A DNA stretch of 64,000 bases from Salinimicrobium sediminis. Lineage in GTDB: Bacteria > Bacteroidota > Bacteroidia > Flavobacteriales > Flavobacteriaceae. A model generated the notes under the pieces. That model ran no database searches. It was given only the letters and a program-made list of their open reading frames with translations, and had not been told where the DNA came from. The position numbers and the translations under genes were made by a program. Shown here piece by piece: positions 48,873-57,767 of this stretch (its first letter is position 1; each line of letters begins with the position of its first letter). Location: assembly GCF_900215295.1 (NCBI RefSeq), contig NZ_OCMF01000001.1:372001-436000 (forward strand), written 5' to 3'.

Positions 48873-49994
48873 CTATCCTATGATCTCTCCCAGCAGCTGT
48901 AAATAATCTTTCCTGTTATTTACGAAATCCAATTCAGAAATATCGATGATCTTAACGTTCAGCCCCGGTTGCGACTTAATAAAGGACAAATAGCTGCGGT
49001 TGATGTTCGCCAGGTAATCGGCTTCAATATTCTGTTCATAGTCTCTGCCTCTTTTTTTAATGTTTTCAAGCAAACGATCGGTGTTCTGGTAGAGATAAAC
49101 GTAAAGATCGGGCTTTACCAGCTCTTTATACATAAGATGAAAGAGCTTTTGATATAACGAATATTCGTCATCATGCAGCGTAATCTTTGCAAAGATCAGT
49201 GACTTAAAAACGTCATAATCTGAGATCACAAACTCGGTAAAAAGGTCGTATTGGGCCAGATCATCAGAAAGCTGCTGATAACGATCGGCCAAAAATGACA
49301 TTTCCAAAGGGAAAGCGTAACGCTGCCCGTCTTCGTAGAATTTAGGGAGGAAGGGATTGTCTTTAAACCTTTCCAGAATGAGTCGGGCGTTAAAATCCTG
49401 TGAGACCATAGTAGAGAAACTGGTCTTTCCCGCACCAATATTACCTTCTACAGCTATATAATTGTGACCTGAAAAGGAAAATTTCTTCGGAAGCTGTATT
49501 TTTTCCGGAAGAAGTCGAATTCCTTCTTTTTCTGAAGCTTCAAAAAGCTCCTTTATTTTTACCTTTTTAAGTGGGTGCTTTATTTCCGAAGCAATATCGG
49601 CAAGCGGCGCCAATACAAAATTTCGGTTTTGAAGTTCGGGATGAGGGATAATAAGATCCGGGGTTTGGATCACTTCATCTTCTATAAGTAGAATATCAAG
49701 ATCAAGTGGCCTGTCGCTATAGCCTTTGGCTGCACCTCTTTCCCTTCCAAAATCGAGCTCGATATTAAGCAGCTGCTTCAGGATTAGCTCCGGTGCAAAC
49801 CTGCTTTTTACTGCGACACAGGCATTTAAAAAAGCATTACCTTTAAAACCCCAGGCAGGAGTTTCATAAACTCCCGAAATGGCAATTACATCACCTGTTA
49901 TTTGCTGAATTTTCTCAACAGCTTCCTGTAAAAAATCAAATCTGGCACCCTCATTGCTTCCAAGGGCTATATAAACTGTTTTTAAAGGGTTCAA
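48873..49994 (-). CDS. FolK-deoxynucleoside kinase fusion protein
   Basis: 373 residues. Residues 1-165 are 6-hydroxymethyl-7,8-dihydropterin pyrophosphokinase: VYIALGSNEGARFDFLQ, GVYETPAWGFKGNAFLNAC, DRPLDLDILL and IPHPELQNRNFVLAPL. After a 15-residue linker, residues 175-373 are a deoxynucleoside kinase: IAVEGNIGAGKTSFS, ERFKDNPFLP, the SDYDVFKSLIFAK region and RGRDYEQNI. FolK makes a folate precursor; the kinase salvages deoxynucleosides. Joined, they couple two supplies for dTMP and DNA synthesis. The fusion is, to my knowledge, widespread in Flavobacteriia. Confidence 0.95.
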   Translation of the reverse strand: MNPLKTVYIALGSNEGARFDFLQEAVEKIQQITGDVIAISGVYETPAWGFKGNAFLNACVAVKSRFAPELILKQLLNIELDFGRERGAAKGYSDRPLDLDILLIEDEVIQTPDLIIPHPELQNRNFVLAPLADIASEIKHPLKKVKIKELFEASEKEGIRLLPEKIQLPKKFSFSGHNYIAVEGNIGAGKTSFSTMVSQDFNARLILERFKDNPFLPKFYEDGQRYAFPLEMSFLADRYQQLSDDLAQYDLFTEFVISDYDVFKSLIFAKITLHDDEYSLYQKLFHLMYKELVKPDLYVYLYQNTDRLLENIKKRGRDYEQNIEADYLANINRSYLSFIKSQPGLNVKIIDISELDFVNNRKDYLQLLGEIIG

Positions 49995-50168
49995 GAGTCG
50001 TTAAGAAAAATTTAGTAAGACAGCAATAAGTAATTTCACAGCAAATTAAACAAAACAAAATAACATACTCTTAACTTTGAGGTAAAGAGTTTCAACAATG
50101 TAAACCTCCCCAAAAACCAGGGATAAAACCTTAATTTTAAAATGGATGGAACTTAAAATATATCTGTA

Positions 50169-52814
50169 ATGAAAAAGTTTTTAAAAATATTTGGAATTAT
50201 ATTAGGAGTGATCCTCCTGTTGCTATTCCTGGCTCCTTTTCTTTTTGAAAAGCAGCTTAAGGATCTGGTGCAGGACACTATCAATAAAAATGTGAATGCG
50301 CAGGTGGCCTTTGCAGATATTGATCTGAGTATCTTCAGGAATTTCCCCGATGCCACCCTGGGGATAGAAAATATAAGCGTCATCAATAACGCCCCTTTTG
50401 AGGGAGATACTTTGGCAATAAGCGACGAGGTAATCCTGCAAATGTCAATTAAAGAACTCTTTAAAGGTGGCGATGAACCCAAGAAGATCGACGTACTAAA
50501 GATAAGGAACACGCTGCTTAACATCAAAGTGGATTCCCTGGGCAACAACAACTACGATATTGCCATTGAAGATACACTCTCTACCACTACTTCTTCCGGC
50601 GGCGGCTTCAGTTTTGACGTGGAGCATTACGAGATCACTAATTCCAGAGTAAATTATGATGACAGAGCTGCGAACATGCGACTCGTCGTAGAGGATCTCA
50701 ATCATGAAGGTACCGGAGATTTTTCCGCTAAAACTTCGACTTTAAGCACCTACTCCACTGCTCTTGTTAGTTTTGAGATGGACAGCATCAATTATCTTAA
50801 CCGCAACAAGCTGCAGCTGGACGCCGATTTTGAAATGGACCTGGAAAGGATGCGCTACACCTTCCTGGAGAATGAAGCCTTGATAAATCAACTGCCGCTT
50901 ACTTTTGACGGTTACGTGCAGGTGAATGAGGATAATAATGAGATGGACCTGCAATTCAAAACCCCCACCTCTTCCTTTAAAAATTTCTTGGCGGTAATTC
51001 CGGAAGAATATTCTAAAAACATTGAAAATGTAAAGACCAGCGGAGATTTCGTGGTAGATGGCTTTATCCGCGGAATTGTGGATGAAACTTATATTCCAAA
51101 AATGCAGATTAATATTGCTTCCAATAATGCTTCTTTTAAATATCCCGACCTGCCAAAAGCAGTAGAAGATATCACCATTGCTGCCGTGGTCATGAATGAG
51201 ACCGGCATTGCTGAAGATACATACGTCAATATTGACAAACTCAATTTCAGGATCGATCGGGATGCTTTTAGAGCAAACGGAAGCATCAGGAACCTAACTG
51301 AAAATATGCTGGTCAATATGGCACTTCAAGGCACTATAAATCTGGCAAATATCACCCAGGCCTATCCCTTGGAACTGGAACAGGATCTTAACGGAATTGT
51401 TACCGCAGATGTCACTACCAGCTTTGACATGAATTCGGTAGAAAATGAGCAGTATCAAAATGTGAAGAGCAGCGGTACCGCTATCATCAGGGATTTTAAG
51501 TATAGTTCTCCTGAAATTCCCAACGAAATCAAAGTGGCCACTGCACAAATGAAATTTAATCCTGCCACTGTAACTCTGGAGGATTTTGTTGCTACCACAG
51601 GGCAAACTGATTTGGCGGTGAATGGTACCATCCAGAATTTAATGGGTTACTTGTTTACAGACCAAAAGCTCAAAGGAAACTTCAATGTGAGATCCAACAC
51701 CTTTTCTGTAAACGATTTTATGGTTAAGGAAGCAGAAACAACTGCCGAAGATGGAAAGGCCGAAACCACTACTGTGGCAGCTTCGGAAAAAGAGGCGATC
51801 AAGATCCCGTCTTTTCTTGATGCTAACCTGGATTTCGTGGCTAATAGGGTGTTATACGATAATCTTGTTCTTGAAAATACTACCGGAAACCTGCGCATTG
51901 TGGATGAAACCGCCACCCTTAGCAACGTCTCCTCGAATATTTTCGGCGGAAATATCCTCCTTAACGGTACTGTTTCTACAAAACAAACGGTACCTAATTT
52001 TACTATGCAGCTTAATCTAAAGTCCATTGACATCGCTAAATCTTTCAATGATATGGAACTGCTAAGGAATCTTGCACCTATAGCCCAGGCACTTCAGGGG
52101 CAATTGACCACAGATATTGACCTGCGCGGAAATTTAAATGATGATCTCACACCTCAATTGCAAACCCTTGCAGGAAATGCTTTAGCCGAGATCCTTGGCG
52201 CCCGTGTTAATCCGGGACAAACACCTTTACTGGCAAAACTAAATGAAAGCCTCAATTTTATAGACCTGAATGATCTAAACCTGAAGGACCTAAAGACCAA
52301 ACTCACCTTTAACAATGGGCAGGTAGAGGTACAGCCTTTTGATTTCAATATAAAAGGCATAAAAGGAAAAGCTTCAGGATCTCATGGGTTCGATATGAAT
52401 ATGAACTACCAGGTGGCCCTGGATATTCCGGCTAAGTACCTGGGTAGTCAGATAGGAACTACCCTTGCCCGGCTTAGTGCACAGGAGCAGGGAAATATGA
52501 CCGTAGCCTTACCTGTAAGTATTTCAGGAAGCTTCAGCAATCCTAATGTGAATCTCAATGTACAGCAGGCGGTAAATAATCTTACCCAGAGCATTATTGA
52601 CACTCAAAAAGACCAGTTGAAAGAAAAAGGAAGGGATGTGCTTAGCGATATAATTTCAGGAAGGCAGCAAAAAAAGGATACTACTGCGACCACTCCCGGG
52701 GATTCGACTGCTACCAAACCAAAACCTAATGATGCCGTAAAAGAAACTGCAAGGGATATCCTCGGCGGAATCCTGGGATCGAAAAAGAAAAAGGATACAA
52801 CAAATCAGCAGTAG
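50169..52814 (+). CDS. AsmA-like envelope protein
   Basis: 881 residues. One N-terminal membrane helix (LKIFGIILGVILLLLFLAPF) is followed by a long periplasmic part rich in repeating beta-strands, with the AsmA starting pattern (VQDTINKNVNAQVAFADIDLS, FRNFPDATLGIENISVIN) and the AsmA-type C-terminal part (FNNGQVEVQPFDFNIKGIKG, then SGSFSNPNVNLN). The tail is Lys/Thr/Pro-rich and low in complexity. Members of the AsmA/TamB group are thought to form a lipid-carrying groove between the two membranes. Single gene. Confidence 0.9.
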   Translation: MKKFLKIFGIILGVILLLLFLAPFLFEKQLKDLVQDTINKNVNAQVAFADIDLSIFRNFPDATLGIENISVINNAPFEGDTLAISDEVILQMSIKELFKGGDEPKKIDVLKIRNTLLNIKVDSLGNNNYDIAIEDTLSTTTSSGGGFSFDVEHYEITNSRVNYDDRAANMRLVVEDLNHEGTGDFSAKTSTLSTYSTALVSFEMDSINYLNRNKLQLDADFEMDLERMRYTFLENEALINQLPLTFDGYVQVNEDNNEMDLQFKTPTSSFKNFLAVIPEEYSKNIENVKTSGDFVVDGFIRGIVDETYIPKMQINIASNNASFKYPDLPKAVEDITIAAVVMNETGIAEDTYVNIDKLNFRIDRDAFRANGSIRNLTENMLVNMALQGTINLANITQAYPLELEQDLNGIVTADVTTSFDMNSVENEQYQNVKSSGTAIIRDFKYSSPEIPNEIKVATAQMKFNPATVTLEDFVATTGQTDLAVNGTIQNLMGYLFTDQKLKGNFNVRSNTFSVNDFMVKEAETTAEDGKAETTTVAASEKEAIKIPSFLDANLDFVANRVLYDNLVLENTTGNLRIVDETATLSNVSSNIFGGNILLNGTVSTKQTVPNFTMQLNLKSIDIAKSFNDMELLRNLAPIAQALQGQLTTDIDLRGNLNDDLTPQLQTLAGNALAEILGARVNPGQTPLLAKLNESLNFIDLNDLNLKDLKTKLTFNNGQVEVQPFDFNIKGIKGKASGSHGFDMNMNYQVALDIPAKYLGSQIGTTLARLSAQEQGNMTVALPVSISGSFSNPNVNLNVQQAVNNLTQSIIDTQKDQLKEKGRDVLSDIISGRQQKKDTTATTPGDSTATKPKPNDAVKETARDILGGILGSKKKKDTTNQQ

Positions 52815-52859
52815 AAGGGGTAAAATTGTTTTAAGCTTTTTGCACCCGGCTACACCTTG

Positions 52860-53654
52860 TTAAATCACAGAAAGATTAACATTGAAGCCCTCGTGTTTCC
52901 GCACGTTGAAAACCATTCCGTCTTCAAAGATGAGATATTGACCTTTGATACCTTTTAAAACTCCCTCATAAAAAGGCATTTTTGCAAGGTTTAGAGTTTT
53001 GCACTTGTGGGGATAAGTAATTACGGGAAATTTCAGCTCAAGCTCCTTCGAATTTGCCAGGTAATAATCTTTTACTTCTTGGGGCAGGTACTGCCTCATA
53101 TCTTCGCGGATGGCCGCCAGATCCAGGTCCTTTAGGTCATTAGTGAGCATACTGCGCCAGTTGGTCTTGTCGGGCAAATGTTCTTTTAAAGCAACTTCTG
53201 TAATTCCTGCGAGATACCGGTTTGGCACCTCGACGATCTCAATAGCTTCATGAGCCCCCTGGTCGATCCACCGCGTGGGAATTTCCGATTTCCTGGTCAC
53301 CCCTACCTTAACATTGCTACTGTTTGCCAGGTATACAACGTGAGGTTGTAGCTGGGCTCTCTTTTCAAATTCCAGGTCCCGGTCTTCCTGATCCAGGTGA
53401 GCCTTGCTCAATTCCGGCCGAATCACCCACTCACCATTTTCGGGACGCTCCATAAAGCAGTTGTAGCAAACTCCGTTCGCAAAGATCTTCTTCCTTTTTT
53501 GACAGGTCGTACATTGATAGTTGAGAAAATTGATACTCAGTTTCTTATCCAGCACCTGATTCATATTGATAAAATCCTGCTCAAAAATGAGATAATACTG
53601 CACCTTTTCGGCAAGCTCTGTTTTCATTTTGGTCAGGACGCCCTCGTAAGTCAT
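52860..53654 (-). CDS. DUF2797 family protein
   Basis: 264 residues. A zinc-ribbon-like pair (CTTCQKRKKIFANGVCYNC, about residues 49-67) lies in the first third, followed by HVVYLANSSNVKVGVTRKSE, which resembles a GIY-YIG-like nuclease core, and ITEVALKEHLPDKTNWRSML. The family has no assigned function. The signature and length are typical. It converges on asmA. Confidence 0.88.
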   Translation of the reverse strand: MTYEGVLTKMKTELAEKVQYYLIFEQDFINMNQVLDKKLSINFLNYQCTTCQKRKKIFANGVCYNCFMERPENGEWVIRPELSKAHLDQEDRDLEFEKRAQLQPHVVYLANSSNVKVGVTRKSEIPTRWIDQGAHEAIEIVEVPNRYLAGITEVALKEHLPDKTNWRSMLTNDLKDLDLAAIREDMRQYLPQEVKDYYLANSKELELKFPVITYPHKCKTLNLAKMPFYEGVLKGIKGQYLIFEDGMVFNVRKHEGFNVNLSVI

Positions 53655-53762
53655 AAAAGAAGATATTTTTTAAGGCCTGAGTTTATTTTGCAGGCTTTGA
53701 GAATAGTTTTAATTTTAACCGGTTTCACGGCTTTTTGAAAGGCCTAAAGATAAAAATAAAAA

Positions 53763-55292
53763 ATGCCAATTCCGTTAGTTCATTCCGTTGCTTCCTGGTT
53801 CCTCAAGAAGCGCATCCATCAAATGGAATTGTTCATTAAATATCCGCACGAGGTCCAGTATGAGCTACTTAAAAAGCTTATTTCCAAAGCTCAAAATACA
53901 GAAATAGGCCGAAAATATAACTTTGCCTCGATCAACACCTATGAAGATTTTGCATCCCGGGTACCTTTACAGCAGTACGAGGATTTTGAACCGCAAATTG
54001 AACGAAGCCGCCGCGGAGAGACCAACATTTTTTGGCCTACCCCCATCAAGTGGTTTGCTAAATCCAGTGGCACTACCAATGCGAAAAGTAAATTCATCCC
54101 TGTAAGTGACGATTCTCTGGAAAAATGTCATTACGCCGCAGGAAAGGACATGCTGTGTATGTACCTTAACAACAATCCCGAATCCAAACTTTTTAACGGA
54201 AAAAGTCTGAGGCTTGGCGGCAGCAAAGAATTATACAGCCGTAACGGAACCCAATTTGGAGATCTTTCAGCAATACTAATCGATAATATGCCTTTTTGGG
54301 CGGAATATAGCAGCACTCCCAGTAATGAGGTATCTCTAATGAGCAACTGGGAAGTGAAGATGCCTGCCATTGTCAACGAAACCATCAAGGAAAATGTGAC
54401 CAGCCTTGCCGGAGTACCTTCATGGATGCTGGTACTGCTCAACAATGCCTTGGAAGCCTCCGGAAGAGAAAACCTGTTCGAGATATGGCCAAACCTGGAG
54501 GTCTACTTTCACGGCGGAGTGAACTTTGCGCCCTATGCAGATCAATACCAAAAGATCCTGCCATCGAGCAGTTTCAGGTATTACGAGATCTATAATGCTT
54601 CGGAAGGATTTTTTGCTATTCAGGATTCCAACGATTCCAAAGAGTTATTGTTGATGCTGGACTATGGTGTGTTCTATGAATTTATACCCATGGATACTTT
54701 TGGGACTTCAGAAGAAAAGGTGATTCCTCTCTCTGAAGTTGAAAAGGGAAAAAATTACGCCGTCCTCATTACCACAAATGCAGGGCTATGGCGTTACAAG
54801 ATCGGCGACACCGTGCGTTTCACCTCTTTAGATCCATACCGCATCAAGATAACCGGAAGAACCAAACATTTCATCAATGTTTTTGGGGAGGAATTGATCA
54901 TCGAAAATGCAGACGAAGCCTTAAAAAAAGCTGCGCAGCAAACAGATTGCGAGATTGTGGATTATACCGTCGCTCCCGTTTTTATGAAAGAAAAGGAAAA
55001 AGGAGCGCATGAGTGGATCATCGAATTCAAGATCCCGCCGCAGGATCATGAATTCTTCACATCCTGTTTAGACACTCATCTTAAGAGCATCAACAGCGAT
55101 TATGAAGCCAAGCGTTTCAATAATATGACCCTTAACCCTCCTAAGGTACACCAGGCAAGGGAAAAGCTGTTCTATGACTGGTTAAAAAAACATGACAAAT
55201 TAGGAGGACAGCACAAGATCCCGAGATTATCCAACCAGCGGACCTATGTAGAGGAGTTGCTGGAGATGAATGATGTTAGATTTGAGATCTGA
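53763..55292 (+). CDS. GH3 auxin-responsive promoter family protein
   Basis: 509 residues. ANL-type adenylating fold: FAKSSGTTNAKSKFIPVS (ATP-binding loop), FHGGVNFAPYADQY, YEIYNASEGFFAIQD, and the late GRTKHFINVFGEELIIENADEALKK hinge. Plant GH3 proteins join amino acids to acyl acids such as auxin and jasmonate via an acyl-AMP. The bacterial substrates are unknown, and nothing in the neighbourhood points to one. The final codons are made of 7-nt repeat units that run past the stop. Confidence 0.93.
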   Translation: MPIPLVHSVASWFLKKRIHQMELFIKYPHEVQYELLKKLISKAQNTEIGRKYNFASINTYEDFASRVPLQQYEDFEPQIERSRRGETNIFWPTPIKWFAKSSGTTNAKSKFIPVSDDSLEKCHYAAGKDMLCMYLNNNPESKLFNGKSLRLGGSKELYSRNGTQFGDLSAILIDNMPFWAEYSSTPSNEVSLMSNWEVKMPAIVNETIKENVTSLAGVPSWMLVLLNNALEASGRENLFEIWPNLEVYFHGGVNFAPYADQYQKILPSSSFRYYEIYNASEGFFAIQDSNDSKELLLMLDYGVFYEFIPMDTFGTSEEKVIPLSEVEKGKNYAVLITTNAGLWRYKIGDTVRFTSLDPYRIKITGRTKHFINVFGEELIIENADEALKKAAQQTDCEIVDYTVAPVFMKEKEKGAHEWIIEFKIPPQDHEFFTSCLDTHLKSINSDYEAKRFNNMTLNPPKVHQAREKLFYDWLKKHDKLGGQHKIPRLSNQRTYVEELLEMNDVRFEI

Positions 55293-55314
55293 GATCTGAG
55301 ATTTGAGACATGAA
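55273..55314. repeat. ATCTGAG heptamer array crossing the GH3 stop codon
   Basis: Six heptamers, two exact ATCTGAG and two exact ATTTGAG, begin within the last coding bases of GH3 and continue 22 bases beyond the stop. Expansion here would change the C-terminus. Confidence 0.8.
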
Positions 55315-55417
55315 ATTTTACTACAGGACCCTTTTCCGGGTGAAAAACTCTATTAACTTCTCAAAGTCCTATGCCGCTCCTCCGGAGCTAATAGTCCTGA
55401 ATTCAAAGGCAATTTTG

Positions 55418-55506
55418 GGAGCCTGTAAGGCTCCTATAACAAAAGTCCGGGGAAACGCCCCGGGTTTAATTTGTACTACCCCTCATAATCCAGCCTTTAA
55501 GGCTGG
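55418..55506. repeat. REP-like palindrome cluster
   Basis: Three short strong hairpins in 90 bases: GGAGCCT/AGGCTCC (55418-55434), CCGGGG/CCCCGG (55447-55463) and CCAGCCT/AGGCTGG (55490-55506). Apart from these and the terminator below, the 359-bp gap shows no gene. Confidence 0.65.
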
Positions 55507-55569
55507 GACAAAATTCCGGTACGTGTAAAAACCTTTTATTCCTCTCTGAATTTATAATGAGATTACCTC

Positions 55570-55617
55570 AAAAAAAAACCTAACAGGTTTTGAGTACCTG
55601 TTAGGTTTCTATTTTTA
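55570..55617. terminator. Two-way terminator between GH3 and hemL
   Basis: 13-bp stem AAACCTAACAGGT/ACCTGTTAGGTTT, 7-base loop, A-run on the left and T-rich on the right, so it can serve both converging transcripts. Confidence 0.8.
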
Positions 55618-55651
55618 ACTCCCTGTAATTGGACAGGAGCGGAAGTGAAAA

Positions 55652-56941
55652 TTACAACTCCTTCGAAACCTGATGAACAGCTTCTATGGTAGCATCAAGA
55701 TCTTTATAAGAAAGTGCATCGGTGATGAACCAGGTTTCAAATGCGCTGGGCGCAATATAGATCCCGTGATCCAGTAAACCGTGGAAGAATTTATTAAATT
55801 TCCCGTTACCTGCAGATCGTGCGGCAGATTCAAAATCTGTCACCGGCTCTTCTCCGAAATGGACTGAAATCATTGAACCCTGCCGGTTAATTGTAAAGGC
55901 CACCTCATTTCTGTTAAGAACATTATTGATCCCTTTATGAAGGTAAGCCGTTTTCTCCTCCAGCCTCTTATAAATTTCTGAATCTCCATTAAGTTCCTGT
56001 AGCATTGCAAGTCCGGCGGCCATGGCCAGCGGATTTCCACTAAGAGTTCCGGCCTGATAAACAGGTCCTGTTGGAGCAAGGTAATCCATGATCTCATTGC
56101 GAGAGGCGAAGGCTCCTACCGGCAAACCTCCACCAATCACTTTTCCGAAGCAAACGATGTCGGCATTTACACCATAAATCTCCTGTGCCCCTCCTTTGGC
56201 CAGCCTGAAGCCGGTCATTACCTCATCAAAGATCAACAGTACATCATGCTCATCACACAAATTTCTAAGACCTTCCAAAAAACCCTTTTTTGGAGGTATA
56301 CATCCCATGTTCCCTGCCACAGGTTCAAGGATGATACAGGCAACCTCTCCCTTATTTGCATTGAGCAAATCCTGAACATTCTCAAGATCATTGTAAGTGG
56401 CAAGTAAAGTATCTTTTGCAGTTCCTTTCGTCACCCCAGGACTATTAGGAGTTCCAAAGGTCACTGCTCCGCTGCCCGCCTGGATCAAAAATGAATCACT
56501 GTGTCCATGATAGCAGCCTGCGAACTTGATGATCTTGTCCCGATTCTTAAAGCCGCGGGCAAGACGTACCGCACTCATGGTTGCCTCGGTGCCCGAATTC
56601 ACCATGCGAATTTTGTCAATATTAGGCACCATGGAAACAGCAAGTTCAGCTATAGTGGTCTCCAGCTGAGTAGGCGTTCCAAAAGAAGTTCCTTTCCTAG
56701 CCCTCTCCACCACCGCATTCACCACTGGATCAAAAGCATGACCCAAAATTAGCGGCCCCCAGGAATTGATGTAATCAATGTATTTATTTCCATCTTCATC
56801 AAACAGATAGGCCCCTTTAGCTTCTTTGATGAAAATTGGTTCTCCCCCCACGGCGCTAAACGCTCTCACAGGAGAATTCACCCCGCCGGGAATTACTTTT
56901 TTAGCTGCAGTGAATAATTCGCTGCTTCTTTTATAGATCAT
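55652..56941 (-). CDS. hemL: Glutamate-1-semialdehyde 2,1-aminomutase
   Basis: 429 residues. [13 protein letters not shown] at the N-terminus, [47 protein letters not shown] (aspartate to the PLP ring) and the lysine in [15 protein letters not shown] (about residue 267) are all present. It turns glutamate-1-semialdehyde into 5-aminolevulinate for haem synthesis in the C5 pathway. Other hem genes are not adjacent. The LysM glucosaminidase gene follows upstream in the same direction with a 9-bp gap. Confidence 0.98.
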   Translation of the reverse strand: MIYKRSSELFTAAKKVIPGGVNSPVRAFSAVGGEPIFIKEAKGAYLFDEDGNKYIDYINSWGPLILGHAFDPVVNAVVERARKGTSFGTPTQLETTIAELAVSMVPNIDKIRMVNSGTEATMSAVRLARGFKNRDKIIKFAGCYHGHSDSFLIQAGSGAVTFGTPNSPGVTKGTAKDTLLATYNDLENVQDLLNANKGEVACIILEPVAGNMGCIPPKKGFLEGLRNLCDEHDVLLIFDEVMTGFRLAKGGAQEIYGVNADIVCFGKVIGGGLPVGAFASRNEIMDYLAPTGPVYQAGTLSGNPLAMAAGLAMLQELNGDSEIYKRLEEKTAYLHKGINNVLNRNEVAFTINRQGSMISVHFGEEPVTDFESAARSAGNGKFNKFFHGLLDHGIYIAPSAFETWFITDALSYKDLDATIEAVHQVSKEL

Positions 56942-56950
56942 AATAATGTT

Positions 56951-57766
56951 TTATTGAGACACATAAAGAGTTTGTCCAATGCCAATATTAGTGTCCCTGA
57001 GATTGTTCATTTTTTGCAGTTGTTCTACCGATAGGTTATGCCTTTTGGCAATGGAATACAAAGTATCCCCCTGCTTTACGGTATAAGCCCTGGCTGCTGA
57101 AATTCGTTCCCGCTCCGGCTCAGAGTAAGCTATGACATCTCTAACTGGCGAATCCCCGTCATAACGGTAGAGTTGATATCTCTCAATTAAACTTATAAGC
57201 TTATCGGGATATTTCCTGTCCGTAGCATAACCTGCGGCTCTCAGGCCACGTGCCCAACCTTTATAATCGGTAATATCCAGGTCAAAAAGAGCTGCATAAC
57301 GTTTTCTTTCGGTGAGAAAGAGCGAATGATCGCGATAGGAATATTTCGGATCCTTATATTTTCGGAAACATTCCTGTGAGCGGTCATCGTCGTGATACAC
57401 ACTGCCGCCGTTCCAGCCATGGCATTTGATCCCAAAATGGTTATTTGCCTTACGGGTAAGTTCCCCTTCTCCTGCCCCACTTTCCAGAATTCCTTGGGCA
57501 AGCGTAATACTGGCAGGGATCTTATAAAGTTCCATCTCTTCCCGGGCTATAGGTGCAAATTCATGGATATATGCTTCGATTTTGTCACTGTAGGTCCTCG
57601 GAGTGGACGGCACCTGTGTCTTTTCTTTTACAGGAGCATTTTTATCAACCACTGCAGGAATATCCCTCTCCTTGTTGGTGGTTTGTTGCCGCGCCTTTTT
57701 ACCTGTACCACAGGCGACGCTGAACATTAACATTAAAAGTGCAAAAAGTTTAAAAACAGCTCTCAT
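56951..57766 (-). CDS. Glucosaminidase (LYZ2-like) lipoprotein with LysM domain
   Basis: 271 residues. Lipoprotein signal (VACGTGKK, cysteine about residue 20), a Thr/Pro/Lys-rich linker, then the N-acetylglucosaminidase domain (ITLAQGILESGAGEGELTRK with the catalytic glutamate, NNHFGIKCHGWNGGSVYH, YKGWARGLRAAGYATD). One C-terminal LysM domain (AYTVKQGDTLYSIAKRHNLS, ending IGIGQTLYVSQ) follows. It should cut the glycan strand of peptidoglycan in the periplasm. The next upstream gene ends one base before its start. Confidence 0.95.
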   Translation of the reverse strand: MRAVFKLFALLMLMFSVACGTGKKARQQTTNKERDIPAVVDKNAPVKEKTQVPSTPRTYSDKIEAYIHEFAPIAREEMELYKIPASITLAQGILESGAGEGELTRKANNHFGIKCHGWNGGSVYHDDDRSQECFRKYKDPKYSYRDHSLFLTERKRYAALFDLDITDYKGWARGLRAAGYATDRKYPDKLISLIERYQLYRYDGDSPVRDVIAYSEPERERISAARAYTVKQGDTLYSIAKRHNLSVEQLQKMNNLRDTNIGIGQTLYVSQ

Positions 57767-57767
57767 C

